The position numbers and the translations under genes are program-made. Under the pieces are notes generated by a model, which saw nothing but the letters and a program-made list of their open reading frames with translations, did not search any database and was not told where the DNA came from. A stretch of 64,000 nucleotides of DNA, from NCBI RefSeq assembly GCF_001017175.1, contig NZ_LCYG01000053.1:1-64000 (forward strand), read 5' to 3'. Below, one piece after another: positions 8,431 to 17,840 of this stretch. The stretch is from Microvirga vignae. GTDB taxonomy: Bacteria; Pseudomonadota; Alphaproteobacteria; Rhizobiales; Beijerinckiaceae. Position 1 is the stretch's first letter; each line of letters starts with the position of its first letter.

Positions 8431-8899
8431 TCAAAGGTCAACCCCTTCCTGCCGCTTCCGGTGTGGCTTGCCGCGCCTTCCTGCTGGGCAACTGTATTCA
8501 CAGAGGCCGTGGCCCTTATGACGTGACGCTGCGATATCGACCGGATTGCCTTCGTGGTCGAAGCTGTAAACCTCTGTTTGAAAGGACCAATCCTCTTTTT
8601 GACATTCGGCTGCGATGCACTGGTCGCTGTGCGGATCCGTGGAGTGCAGAGGTGATTTCAGGAGCTTGCTTCTGCGGTTGGGCATCGGCTTGAGAGGCTG
8701 GAGGTTGGTCTGCGGGCTTGGCCTCTGTCATTTCCTGTTTCAGACGCGCGAGTTCAGCCTCGGCAGAGCCCCGCGCTTTGATCGCTTCCTCCAACTCCAC
8801 ACGGGTGGAGGCAGCCTCTTTTCGGGTTCTTACAAGCTCTTCGAAGAGCCTTTCGCGAACTTGGTTCAGCTTTTCCTTGTCGGCTCCGACATCGGCCAT
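8431..8899 (-). pseudogene. Coiled-coil hypothetical gene, apparently frameshifted
   Basis: From the ATG at 8899 the minus strand encodes MADVGADKEKLNQVRERL, then a charged helical stretch (ASTRVELEEAIKARGSAEAE, LARLKQEMTEA), then a Pro/Gln-rich linker. After about 8640 the same frame becomes implausibly Arg-rich. A neighbouring frame carries coding-looking sequence (DWSFQTEVYSFDHEGNPVD, RRGKPHRKRQEG) down to a stop at 8431. I read this as one gene broken by a frameshift, though two short overlapping ORFs are possible. An upstream extension of the first frame to about 9034 (TTG) cannot be excluded. No family is recognised. Confidence 0.4.
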
Positions 8900-9062
8900 C
8901 GACAAAATTCTGAAGAAGTACGACCGCCCGATGTCCGCCGAGGTCAGGGCCAGCATCAAAGTGCCATAGCATTGGAGTGCTGTCGTGCTGCAGCACTCTA
9001 GCTTCCTGGCTATCCTTTCAGGCAGGATGGTCAACCGGCTACCCTATGTTAGTTCATAGGCT

Positions 9063-9290
9063 ATGAAACAGCAGTTCGTCATTGCGCCAATCCACCACCA
9101 TTGGGTTGTTGTCGCCAGCAACGGGAGCAGGCAAGTCTATGGCAGCCGCTCTCAGGCGATCCGCATGGCGATCCAAGCGGCTCACTCCGCAGGCGAGAAT
9201 GGGGATGATGCGCAGGTTGTCGGCCTAGACGCGAACAACCTCCATTACGCAATCTGGACATGCGGACAGGACAGTTTCACCCGCCTCTAG
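9063..9290 (+). CDS. Small DUF2188-like hypothetical protein, 75 aa
   Basis: The 75-residue product reads like the short DUF2188 family. It has a beta strand HHHWVVVASNG, a turn, a helix SRSQAIRMAIQAAHSAGEN, then a second strand DDAQVVGLDANN and a final aromatic segment. DUF2188 proteins have no firmly established function. No strong ribosome binding site is visible before the ATG. It stands alone, with no clear operon partner. Confidence 0.55.
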   Translation: MKQQFVIAPIHHHWVVVASNGSRQVYGSRSQAIRMAIQAAHSAGENGDDAQVVGLDANNLHYAIWTCGQDSFTRL

Positions 9291-9477
9291 GCTACTCACT
9301 TCCAGCTAGGCTGCCCTGGAACTTCATGAGGCTACAGCGCTGCAGTGCTCCATTGCTGGGGCATGAAACTGCCACGACACTCAAGTCTCACAGCGAGATC
9401 GTGTCCCATCAAACTCATCACCGCATACCTTGCCCCACTAGGGCATCTCTCGCTCTTTTCTGCAATTGACTTGAGGC

Positions 9478-10143
9478 TCATGAAGGAGGTGGTTGCGGAG
9501 GGACCTCAATCGGTGATGGGGCCTCAATCGGTGATGCCTCCCGTTCCGTTTGCCCCAGAACTCGCCGTAAGTCTTCATTCAGGCTCCCGAGAGGAATTGC
9601 CTCATACTGAGAGATTGTTATGCATCGACCCTCAATGCTGGCCATCACCACAGCTTCGGCAGAGGGTTGATTTTCAGTCGTTTGACCGCTCGTCGAGCTA
9701 CGGCGCTCATCAATGGAGGTGCCGCCTTTGTTCAAGACGATGACATACCAGACGTTCCCAGTTTTGGCTGCTTCTGCCAACGTCCGAACTTTTTGTTTAG
9801 CCTCGTTCAGTGCCTTGCGGCGTTCTTCGATTGACTCACCCCGCGTGAAGGCGAGATTTGGAGGCGTGTCGCCGCTTTCGCCGTAGGGATGGATGAAGTT
9901 TAACGTCATCCTCAAGCCATCGACCTTGACCTCTTTAATCGGAAGTGCCGCAGCCTCTTTGCGTCCTTGGACGAACTCACGGACAGCCACGTCGCATGAC
10001 CGGAACTCATCCTGTTCCTGCGCCGCTTGGTGTGGTGACGTTCGCTCCTGAACGGAAGTGTTTCGTTTCCGGGATGTCGCGCCCTCTGCTCCCGCGGAAA
10101 CGGCCAGGACAAAGGCGACAGACAACATTAGAATCCGCACCAT
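9478..10143 (-). CDS. Secreted hypothetical protein, about 221 aa
   Basis: The ATG at 10143 is preceded by GGGAGGATGGA, and the product begins with a clear signal peptide, MVRILMLSVAFVLAVSAGAEG. The mature part has a mixed alpha/beta core (VKVDGLRMTLNFIHPYG, then a helical ERRKALNEAKQKVRTLAEAA, then NVWYVIVLNKGG) and a Pro-rich C-terminus. No known domain is recognised. An upstream extension of the frame to 10506 has no coding character. Export to the periplasm is the only role that can be inferred. Confidence 0.6.
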   Translation of the reverse strand: MVRILMLSVAFVLAVSAGAEGATSRKRNTSVQERTSPHQAAQEQDEFRSCDVAVREFVQGRKEAAALPIKEVKVDGLRMTLNFIHPYGESGDTPPNLAFTRGESIEERRKALNEAKQKVRTLAEAAKTGNVWYVIVLNKGGTSIDERRSSTSGQTTENQPSAEAVVMASIEGRCITISQYEAIPLGSLNEDLRRVLGQTEREASPIEAPSPIEVPPQPPPS

Positions 10144-10682
10144 AACTCCATCCTCCCGCAATGGGGAAGAACGTCGCCAACCCGGCCAACGGCCAAGATG
10201 CTCTGGGTTAACGGATCCGCAGCCGAGCGGGCCACTGTCAGAAAAATAACGCTCAGGCTGGTTCTTAGTTGCTGAGTATTCGAGAAAGCAGCCTAGCACG
10301 TACCTTAATTCTTCCGCAGCCTGCAAGATGTGGTTCTTCAATGGCTTACTCGTCCTGATGGCGCTTGCGGGCTTCCCATGTTTCCCGGCCATCCTGTCAA
10401 AGAGGGTAAGGCCTGCTTGTATGGATTTTGTGTCAGGAGCGTTTATGGAACGTGCTGCACATCCGGGACCGTTCATGCCCGGCTGGGCAATGTCTCTGGG
10501 GATCAACCAAGCGGGACTCTTGCAACAGATTGACCGTCACGCTCGTCATTCAAGCACAAAGCGCACTCTTGGTGATTTTCACCCGGAATACGTCAGCTTT
10601 AGGAGGGTTGCCCCGGCGAGATAATCGCACGAGGCTTTTTGCCGAGAACCAGTCGACGAAATCAAGCTTGCAGGACGTTGCA
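10144..10682. other. No gene seen
   Basis: Open frames occur on both strands but none has a convincing start, composition or family pattern. No repeat or RNA gene was recognised. Confidence 0.45.
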
Positions 10683-11093
10683 CTATCCTGTCAGAAGGTC
10701 GATCACCCGCATGAGGGCGACAGTATTGCCGGTGTTTTTGCTCCGCTCAGGCATACGTTTCCCACACGACCACACATCTCCTTTTTTGTAGACTGTGTCA
10801 CCGGAGCCCGTGTCGACCGGGAGTTCGCCTTCCAACATGTGGCAAACCATATCGTTGCCCATGCTCGACCCACTGGTGCTTGCTCCCGGTTGGTAGATGT
10901 TGTCTCGCATTGAGACCGTCTTGTAGTTCGGGATCATCGTATCTCGCTTGGTGTAGTCCACCCGACGAACGCCGGGAGCTATCTCCCTTCCTTCAGGTGA
11001 GGCAGAACTTTGAGCGACGGCTTGTCTTGAAGGGACGAGTGTAGACGCGGCGGCGATACTGAGCAGTGCATGGCGACGGTTAAGCTGTCCCAT
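10683..11093 (-). CDS. Exported cupin-domain protein
   Basis: A 136-residue product starts at ATG 11093 with GGGAG just upstream. The N-terminus NRRHALLSIAAASTLVPSR has a twin-arginine-like pair before a hydrophobic stretch, suggesting Tat or Sec export. The rest resembles a small cupin: YKTVSMRDNIYQPGAST, MVCHMLEGELPVDTGSG, TVYKKGDVWSCGKRM and NTGNTVALMRVIDL match the strand order of a jelly roll. The usual metal-binding triad is poorly kept (one His before the LEGE turn), so metal binding is uncertain. Longer upstream starts lack coding character. Confidence 0.6.
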   Translation of the reverse strand: MGQLNRRHALLSIAAASTLVPSRQAVAQSSASPEGREIAPGVRRVDYTKRDTMIPNYKTVSMRDNIYQPGASTSGSSMGNDMVCHMLEGELPVDTGSGDTVYKKGDVWSCGKRMPERSKNTGNTVALMRVIDLLTG

Positions 11094-12593
11094 TGCTCCC
11101 TCCCGTCCAAGAGGCCACCCCAGCATACTTCGGTTCCACGACCTGCCGGGATGCGTGTCAATAGATCGCCGCACACTCGGAAATGAAGATATTCTATTAT
11201 TTCATAATCTTAGAACGTCTTCTCCTTGGCGCCAGACTCACGCCGTTCCGATGATGGAGCGGTGATGATCGAGATCCGTTCACATGTATATGTGGAGGAG
11301 AGGGCGCAGGTGTTGGGATGAATCTTCAAACGGGAACAACATTGAGCACCAAGCTCAAGAGCCCGATGCCAAATAGCAACGCAAACAGATCGCAGATATT
11401 CGCCAAGGCATCGTTGCCCGGATGTCTGTTCCTACCGCCCATAGGGCGGCATATGCCGCACCCAAGACCTTGGGCAACACCCCTTGTGGTTGATGCGTCC
11501 CTCCCGGCCAGTACGTCGAGGAGTCTCTGGCCGGGAGACTGGGGCTCTTGTGATCAACCCTCAGGTGAAGGCTAGTCGCCTTATCTCCTCCAGTTGAAGA
11601 GGCTACCTCGACAAGGCTTGGACCAAGTGCTTGATCGCAACTATGACAGGAGCTGTGCCGGTAGTTGCCCCCTACGGCTGGCACAACATCAAAGACCATG
11701 CGCCACAGCTCGTCTTCATTTGGCTGCATTGTCCCGCCCTTGAAGCCTTCGTCGCAGCACTACTGCCCCCCATGAACGCAGACATTGCGCTACAGCAAAC
11801 CAAGGGCGGAGAACTCCTTGGCTGGTGTACATGCCTGAGCCCCACAGGCCATGGAAGTCGCGGCTCGGAAGAACTTCAGCGCTCCGAGGCGCTGGGGGAC
11901 AAGTCTCTGAGCGACACCCGATTTGCATCAATTGAAGGCTGCGGGGATTGCTCACCCATTAAGATGAGGATGATCGCGAGTGCTCCGATCGCGGTCGCCA
12001 CCAATGAAACATCCACAATCATACGCTTCAGCTCTTCACGACAAGGTCGCATTTCTACACCGCGGATGCCAGCAATTCCGATTCACATATGTTAATTGTA
12101 TGAGATTGTATACAAATATTCAGAAAGAACGGCGCGATATGCTGTCGCGATGAGCTGAATGCCAAAGCCGCTGGACCACAGGGCAAGGCAGAAAGAGGAC
12201 GACAACAAGCCCTGGTTGGACCGTCTAACGAGAGTTGGTCGGATCAGGCGGATTGGTGGCGGGAACGCGCCGATGATAACGTTCTCCCTCCAGATCTCCA
12301 TATTGCCGTCGTGACCTAGCTTGCGTGCATGCTAGATTGCGTCCTCATCGGAGCTGCAAACAAAGCTGTCGGTTGTGTAGGTGCCCGACAATCTGTCGAA
12401 CAGAAGCACACGATACGTTACTGCGCTTTTCGATGCTGGCCCCATCATTTCGCCTCCCAGGGGAGGGAGGAAGCCTGACCACTTCTGGATGGCATTGATC
12501 CAGATCAAGGCGCCAGATGGCCAAATGTGCCTGGAAGCGCACTCGCGGTCGAGAGCACGATGGCAGCGGTGGCGCGCCAGACAAGGGCGCTCT
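11094..12593. other. Long low-coding stretch, 1.5 kb
   Basis: Only two weak coding traces lie here. One is a small membrane ORF at 11876-12022 (minus). The other is a two-frame remnant at about 12159-12319 (plus). The remainder shows no supported gene, no complete insertion sequence and no RNA gene. Confidence 0.45.
11876..12022 (-). CDS. Possible single-pass small membrane protein, 48 aa
   Basis: The ATG at 12022 opens a 48-codon frame starting MIVDVSLVATAIGALAIILI, a credible transmembrane helix, followed by a short polar tail ending PSASER. No strong ribosome binding site is seen. The hydrophobic pattern is the only support, so this is a tentative call. Confidence 0.25.
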   Translation of the reverse strand: MIVDVSLVATAIGALAIILILMGEQSPQPSIDANRVSLRDLSPSASER

Positions 12594-12905
12594 TCAACGG
12601 GAAGCTGTCATTCCTGCCGCTTCCGGAACAGGGCTCTTGGTCAGAACCATCTTGTCGGTGGTGCGGTGACAGGAGATCGTGACGAAACCATCGGAGGCGT
12701 TGATCCGAACGCTCGTCTCTTCTTCGTTGTTGATCAGTTGCACGGGGGGCTCGTCTACTTCCCGGGAAGCCTCGGCAATAATCGACAGGCAATCGGAATA
12801 GGGCAGGGCGGCGATGCGGGTGCTCGCATCCTCTGCCTGGGCAGCGGCGTGGCTTGAAAATACTCCAAGGAAGCCGAGCAGGAAAATCATCGTCCATGAA
12901 CGCAT
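12594..12905 (-). CDS. Small secreted hypothetical protein, 103 aa
   Basis: The ATG at 12905 has GGGAG 8 to 10 bases upstream and starts a clear signal peptide, MRSWTMIFLLGFLGVFSSHA, with AQA at the likely cleavage site. The mature 80 residues include YSDCLSIIAEASREV and GFVTISCHRTTDKMVL, with two cysteines that could form a disulfide in the periplasm. The family is not recognised. A longer frame up to 12980 exists but lacks coding character. Confidence 0.6.
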   Translation of the reverse strand: MRSWTMIFLLGFLGVFSSHAAAQAEDASTRIAALPYSDCLSIIAEASREVDEPPVQLINNEEETSVRINASDGFVTISCHRTTDKMVLTKSPVPEAAGMTASR

Positions 12906-13048
12906 CGATTCTGTTCTCCCAATGCTCGGAAGATCACCACGCCCGAGGCTTTGCCGCTGTGCTGTACCACACATAGGCAACGTACCCCTTAACGGGCCGT
13001 TCCTGCTGCTGGTGTCGCAGGAAGAGCTCGTTCGCTCGTGTGAAAACC

Positions 13049-13255
13049 TTAGCCGCTCGATTCTTTCAATCTTGCGAACATCTCCCGGCCACGCCTTTCC
13101 GCTCTCTCCAGAGCCTCGGCGAGCAGACGGCGCGCTTGCCAGGATGTCTCACGGTCCTGTGCACCGGGGATCTGGGCGAGGATCGTGTCCGCTTCTGCTT
13201 CGTAGCGTTCTTCGGGCATGCAGAAAACTCGTTTCAGAGGATCGGTGGATGTCAT
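13049..13255 (-). CDS. Small helical hypothetical protein, 68 aa
   Basis: From ATG 13255 the product begins MTSTDPLKRVFCMPEERYEA and is mostly helical, ending in an Arg/Glu-rich segment (RRLLAEALERAERRGREMF). A weak GAAGGA lies before the start; an in-frame extension to 13300 is possible. The family is not recognised. Convincing amphipathic composition is the main support. Confidence 0.5.
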   Translation of the reverse strand: MTSTDPLKRVFCMPEERYEAEADTILAQIPGAQDRETSWQARRLLAEALERAERRGREMFARLKESSG

Positions 13256-13584
13256 TGCAACCGTTACGGATCCTTCGGGTTCCGGCGTTCTGCATCTCAA
13301 TCGACAAGCGGGCCCTGCGTCGTCATGAACCTTGCCCTTGAGCAGGAAATGTAAGAGAGTTCCATTGAGAACAGGAAGCCCAAATCATAGAACGGGCTCG
13401 CTCATGGGGTTGTTTTCCATTGATGTCGGCGTTCGGTTTATTTCGTACCGTTGCAGGTCGGGATCGCTATTCCGGCCGGCGGAAGAATGAATATCGGTCT
13501 ATCTCATTGCGGCCGGGACTCTAAGTCCCCAAGAAGATTTCACGTTCAGCTATGATTCATCCCAGAAACGTCAGGGGTGGTCCT
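13256..13584. other. No gene seen
   Basis: This is the intergenic space between two divergent small genes. No promoter or repeat could be identified with confidence. Confidence 0.4.
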
Positions 13585-13803
13585 ATGAAAGCTTGTGGAC
13601 CAGATCCCTTACAGGACGCTCTCGAATTGAAAGCGCATGTCAGAAGTCTGAAGGCCCTGCTTGAATTGCAGCGCTGGCAGATCGAGGTGTTGAACCAGCG
13701 GCTCTATGGTTCAGCGCCGGGAGGAACAGCCGCCCGACGCTTGCTGGCTCTCAAGCAAAGTGAGGCAGGGGTATCACGCCTGCGCAAAAAAAACGGTTCC
13801 TAG
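13585..13803 (+). CDS. Small coiled-coil hypothetical protein, 72 aa
   Basis: ATG 13585 is preceded by AGGGGTGG. The product MKACGPDPLQDALELKAHV continues into a leucine-zipper-like stretch (VRSLKALLELQRWQIEVLNQ) and a basic tail. The zipper followed by RLYG recalls the N-terminus of IS66 TnpC proteins, but no transposase body follows. Its TAG stop is the first three bases of the double-hairpin repeat at 13801, so the last residues may have been set by insertion of the repeat. Confidence 0.5.
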   Translation: MKACGPDPLQDALELKAHVRSLKALLELQRWQIEVLNQRLYGSAPGGTAARRLLALKQSEAGVSRLRKKNGS

Positions 13804-13915
13804 AGCATCGGACGAGAATAGTGGAAGCCACTTTTCTCGTCCGATGCTCCCTTCTTTTCATGAGCGCATCGCTGGGTGCGAAACGCCGGATCCACTTTTT
13901 ACGCACGGTGCGTTA
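13801..13915. repeat. Double-hairpin intergenic repeat, copy A (diverged)
   Basis: First arm pair: GAGCATCGGACGAGAA and TTCTCGTCCGATGCTC around a short loop. A second, degraded hairpin starts GCGCATCG and ends ACGGTGCGTTA. It belongs to the same family as 25289 and 30379. Its first bases are the TAG of the plus-strand gene. Its last three (TTA) are the TAA of the converging minus-strand gene. Confidence 0.85.
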
Positions 13916-16843
13916 CCGCTCCTGCCGACGCTGTTTCCGGTCTTTCAGGAAAAGAGTGTCCAATTCAGCGATACTGAACTGGCCTGCCTCCCAGGATGCC
14001 ACCAGATCAGGAATGGAGCTGCTTGGGCTCGCCATGCCGAAGAGAAAGCCTTGACCGAAGTCGCAGCCCTGGCTGCGCAGGAAAGCCGCCTGCACGGCCG
14101 TTTCGACACCCTCCGCGACTGTCGTGATTCTAAGACCCTTGCCAAGGTTGAGAACCGCCTGGAGGATGGCCGGATCGTCGGGGTTGCTCGCCAGATCATG
14201 CACGAAGGAACGGTCGATCTTGATGACATCGACCGGGAACTGCTTGAGATGGGATAGCGAGGCATAGCCCGTTCCGAAATCGTCGAGCGCGATCTTGACG
14301 CCTTCTGCGCTCAGCGTGCGGAGGGCTTTTTCGACGAACTCCGTACCGCGTCCGAGAAAGACGGTTTCGGTCACTTCGATCTCGAGACAACGGTTCGGGA
14401 TATCGGCAGAGTGCAAGCGTGCCAGAATTCTGTCGGCGAACTCCATGTCCCTGAACTCGGCAGCTGATGCATTGATTGCCACATGTCCGAATGGGATGCC
14501 GTCCTGCAGCCAGCGGCGCATGTCGTCGAAGACCATGTCGTGCATCTGCTTGCTGAGAGCAACGGCGAGCTGTGGATCGTCAAAGGCGGCCTGGATGCTC
14601 CCGGGAAGTTCGATGCCGGCGCGGCGATTGCGCCACCTGAGGAGGGCCTCGAAGCCCTGGAGAGCACCCGAATTCAGGTGCACCTTGGGCTGATAGAAAG
14701 GCTCGATGCTGCGCGCGTCGATCGCCCCACGGGCATTGCTGCGCATCTCCGCCTTCCGCTGCGCCTCCGTCCGCATGGAAGTCTCGAAGACGACCACCTT
14801 GTCGCGTCCGGTGGCCTTGGCCGTGTAGAGCGCGACATCGGCTTGCTTCAGCAGGTCTTCGGCTTCCTGTGCATGATCCGGCCAAATGCTGGCGCCGATG
14901 CTGGCCCGGCAATCGAGCGCGCGTCCCGCGTAGGGGAGCGGCCTCTGCAATTGCTCCAGGATGGGTGCGATGAGCGTCCTGATATCTTGCTCGCCATCGA
15001 TTTCTGGAAAAATGATCGCGAACTCATCGCCGCCGTTGCGGGCGATAGTGTCGATCGGTCGTACAGCGGCGCTGAGCCTGTTGGCAACGGCCTGCAGAAC
15101 GGCGTCGCCCGCGTCGTGACCGAGAGTATCGTTGATCTCTTTCAGGTGGTCCACATCAAGGATCAGCAGGCCGACCTTGCGTCCCAGGGCTGCCGATCGC
15201 TCCAGGGCCTTGCTCAGGCGGGCCTGGAAAAGTGCGCGGTTGGGGAGACGCGTGAGGGGATCGTGATGAGCAGCCCAGATGATCTTCTCTTCCGCCTCTT
15301 TTTGCGTGGTGACATCGCTGACGATGCCCTCCAGAAAGGCGGGCTCGCCCGACGCGTCAAAGATGCATTGTCCCCGGTCGGCAACCCAGCGGGTTTCTCC
15401 GGATCGGGTCATGATCCTGTAAACGACATTGAAAGGCTGTTTCGCTGGAATGCTGCCGAGGATGGCATCGTCGACCATCTGCATGTCGTCCGCGTGAACG
15501 ATCTCCCCCCAGTTGAGGCGCCTCTCCATGAACTCGCTGGCCGTATACCCCGTCAGCGCCTCCGCGCCCTCGCTGATGAATGTGAAAGGCCATGGGGCAG
15601 CGATATCGCACTTGTAGACGAGACTTGGCAGGTTATCGATCAGCGTTGCGAGTTGTCGCTTGCTTTCGATCAGCTCTGCCTCGGCCTCCATGCGCTCTGT
15701 CAGATCACGAGAGATGCCGATGACGCCGACAATCTCGCCGTTCTGCCACCAGGGCACCTTCACGGTCTGAAACTTGCGTGGATTACCCCTGATCGGGATG
15801 TCTTCCTCGATCGTGACAGGGGCCCCTGTGGTGAGCACCTGGCGATCCGATCTTGCGTGGATATCGGTTGGATCCCGTGAGAAGAACTCCCGGTCGAGCA
15901 CCCCTTCGACCGGCCCGCAGGCCTCAGTCAGCTGACGGTTCGAAAAGACGAAGCGTCCCTCCCGGTCTTTCACGAAGATCAGGTCCTGAATGCTGTCGAT
16001 GACAACCTGGAGCAGATCCTTGCTTTCGAGGGCCTTCTCCTCTGCTATCTTCCGCGCGTGAATGTCTTCGGCAACCGTGATGATCGAGACGGGTGTGCCT
16101 GCATCATCGCAGACGAAGGAAACATTCACCGCACACCAGATTGGCGTGCCATCAGGACGGATGTAGCGCTTTTCAATCTGAAAAGGCTCGGCGGTCCCGA
16201 GGTGCTTTCTGAAGAGGGCAGCGTTCCAATCGATGTCCTCTTCATAGGTAAAGGCTTGCATTGGCAAGCCGTCCAGCTCTTCCTTGCTGCGGCCCACGAT
16301 GTCGCAATAACGCTGATTGACCATCAGCACTCGCCCCATCAGATCCCGGTGCAGAATGCCGACAACGGTCTGTCCGAAAACGGTGGCGAGTTGCCGCTCT
16401 CGGACACGAAGAGCTTCGGCTGCGATGCGGCGCTCGTTGATGTTGCGGAAGATGACCATGAGGTCGTCATCCACAGGTGTGGCATGCACTTCGTACCAGG
16501 TGGACAGGGGCGCGAAATAAGCCTCGAAGATCTGCGTCGACTGCTCCTTCATCGCGCGGCGGTAATTTTCTTCGAAGATCGTGCTTCTTGTCTCGGGAAA
16601 CCGCTCCCAAATGCATTGACCGATTGTATCGGCCTTCACATTCAGCTCTGCGGCCGCGCGCGGATTGAAGAAGGTGAAGCGCCATTCGCGGTTGAGAAAG
16701 AACACGCAGTCGGATGTGCTCTCCACAAAGGCGCGAGCATAGCTCGAAAGCTCGAAAGAAGAGGATCTCCGATCCTGGAAATGCGATTGCCCGCGCGTGT
16801 CGGAGAAACGCTGGCGCAGCCATGAACGGCCCCAAAAACGCAT
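13913..16843 (-). CDS. PAS-repeat diguanylate cyclase/phosphodiesterase (PAS-GGDEF-EAL)
   Basis: A soluble c-di-GMP enzyme of about 976 residues. Four PAS-like sensor domains come first (starting near FVESTSDCVFFLNREW, FGQTVVGILHRDLMG, VVIDSIQDLIFVKDREG and LIDNLPSLVYKCD), linked by short helices. The GGDEF domain has DPLTRLPNRALF and an intact RNGGDEF. The EAL domain has GFEALLRW, EVTETVFL, LDDFGTGYASLSHLK, KIDRSF and EGVET, so both catalytic sites look preserved. There are no transmembrane segments. ATG 16843 with AAGAG upstream is preferred over GTG 16870. The TAA stop lies within repeat copy A. Bifunctional activity is inferred from motifs only. Confidence 0.92.
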   Translation of the reverse strand: MRFWGRSWLRQRFSDTRGQSHFQDRRSSSFELSSYARAFVESTSDCVFFLNREWRFTFFNPRAAAELNVKADTIGQCIWERFPETRSTIFEENYRRAMKEQSTQIFEAYFAPLSTWYEVHATPVDDDLMVIFRNINERRIAAEALRVRERQLATVFGQTVVGILHRDLMGRVLMVNQRYCDIVGRSKEELDGLPMQAFTYEEDIDWNAALFRKHLGTAEPFQIEKRYIRPDGTPIWCAVNVSFVCDDAGTPVSIITVAEDIHARKIAEEKALESKDLLQVVIDSIQDLIFVKDREGRFVFSNRQLTEACGPVEGVLDREFFSRDPTDIHARSDRQVLTTGAPVTIEEDIPIRGNPRKFQTVKVPWWQNGEIVGVIGISRDLTERMEAEAELIESKRQLATLIDNLPSLVYKCDIAAPWPFTFISEGAEALTGYTASEFMERRLNWGEIVHADDMQMVDDAILGSIPAKQPFNVVYRIMTRSGETRWVADRGQCIFDASGEPAFLEGIVSDVTTQKEAEEKIIWAAHHDPLTRLPNRALFQARLSKALERSAALGRKVGLLILDVDHLKEINDTLGHDAGDAVLQAVANRLSAAVRPIDTIARNGGDEFAIIFPEIDGEQDIRTLIAPILEQLQRPLPYAGRALDCRASIGASIWPDHAQEAEDLLKQADVALYTAKATGRDKVVVFETSMRTEAQRKAEMRSNARGAIDARSIEPFYQPKVHLNSGALQGFEALLRWRNRRAGIELPGSIQAAFDDPQLAVALSKQMHDMVFDDMRRWLQDGIPFGHVAINASAAEFRDMEFADRILARLHSADIPNRCLEIEVTETVFLGRGTEFVEKALRTLSAEGVKIALDDFGTGYASLSHLKQFPVDVIKIDRSFVHDLASNPDDPAILQAVLNLGKGLRITTVAEGVETAVQAAFLRSQGCDFGQGFLFGMASPSSSIPDLVASWEAGQFSIAELDTLFLKDRKQRRQER

Positions 16844-17080
16844 AGCTGCACTCTTAAAGTCTGCCCACACCGCACTCGAGATGCGGCTATCTGTTTATGT
16901 TAATTAACCTCCCGCGAGCCCGCAGGGGGAATAACGTATTATCAGAATAATGCTCAAGTATTGCGTTACCTTAAGGTATAAAGCAACCCTCAAAAAATGC
17001 CGCGGGCACGGTAAAAATTTTTATATAATAACGTTTAAAAAATTTCGTCGTTTCGGGTATCAGATCTAATCCATACAGCG

Positions 17081-17108
17081 AAAAAGCCCGGTGATCACAC
17101 CAGGCTTT
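17081..17108 (-). terminator. Rho-independent terminator of the porin gene
   Basis: On the minus strand AAAGCCTGGTG and CACCGGGCTTTTT form a stem with a T tract, about 25 bases after the porin stop codon. Confidence 0.85.
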
Positions 17109-17132
17109 CATGATTGCGAGTAGCGCTGGAGC

Positions 17133-17840
17133 TTAGTTGAACTTGTAGTTCAGGCCAGCGCGGAGCACGCCGAATTCCGTGTCGCGGCGGATGTTGACGC
17201 GGTTGGCCAGGGCATAGCTGTCGCTGGTGTCGAGGTTAACGTAGAGGCCTTCGACTTTTGCCGTGAAGTTGTCGGTGACGGCATATTCGAGGCCGCCACC
17301 CATGGTCCAGCCGCCACTCATGTCATTGTCGCGGCGGTAGCCAAGCGCTCCATCCAGAGCCTTGTTGCCGCCAATTTCACCGTAGGCGAAGCCGAGGGTT
17401 CCGAACACAAGAGCCCGATCGAAGGCCAGACCTGCGCGAGCGCGGACCGTGCCGAAGTAGCCGTCGGAGTCGCCCGGATAAGAGGTGCCGCGGTAGGTCG
17501 CACCCTTATCGCCGACAGCGGCATATTGGAGATCTGTCTCGGCGCCGACCACGAACATGCCGAACTGGTAGTTGTAGCCACCTTGGAGGCCGCCAATGAA
17601 GCCACTCTTGCGGCCACCGCCGGTGACATTGAAAGCGGGATCATAATATTGGCTGGCGCCGGTGCTCCGGCCGTAGCCGAGATTCACGCCTGCATAGAAG
17701 CCGCTCCAAGTGAAGGTCGGGATGGCATTGTAGGCGGCGGCCGGAGAATAGCGCGACGGGAGGTCGGCTGCCTGCGCGCCCGAAGCGGCAATGGCGAGAG
17801 CTGCGGTAGCAGCAAGCAGAGCGAAAGGAGAGATACGCAT
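17133..17840 (-). CDS. Outer-membrane beta-barrel porin, Omp25/Omp31/RopB-like
   Basis: A 235-residue protein with a signal peptide ending in SGAQA (cleavage about residue 24). The mature form follows the alphaproteobacterial surface-antigen pattern: TFTWSGFYAGVNLGYG at the start of the barrel, FIGGLQGGYNYQFGMFVVG, alternating aromatic strands (LVFGTLGFAYGEIGG, WTMGGGLEYAVTDNFTAKVE) and a final strand FGVLRAGLNYKFN ending in aromatic-x-Asn typical of outer-membrane insertion. ATG 17840 is preferred over a GTG immediately upstream. Members give envelope stability and antigenicity in Brucella; pore function is not established here. It is monocistronic with its own terminator. Confidence 0.88.
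   Translation of the reverse strand: MRISPFALLAATAALAIAASGAQAADLPSRYSPAAAYNAIPTFTWSGFYAGVNLGYGRSTGASQYYDPAFNVTGGGRKSGFIGGLQGGYNYQFGMFVVGAETDLQYAAVGDKGATYRGTSYPGDSDGYFGTVRARAGLAFDRALVFGTLGFAYGEIGGNKALDGALGYRRDNDMSGGWTMGGGLEYAVTDNFTAKVEGLYVNLDTSDSYALANRVNIRRDTEFGVLRAGLNYKFN

Noticed and set aside
10328-10913. Plus-strand ORFs at 10.3-10.9 kb
   Set aside because: They lack a ribosome binding site and family character. The later part is antisense to the cupin gene.
13585-13803. IS66 transposase fragment
   Set aside because: Only a short leucine zipper recalls TnpC; no DDE domain, inverted repeats or other IS66 genes are nearby.
14483-15880. Long open frames antisense to the PAS-GGDEF-EAL gene and to other large genes (for example 34749-36350, 55684-57603, 50607-52628)
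   Set aside because: They mirror high-GC coding DNA in other frames, carry no family motifs and overlap confidently identified genes.
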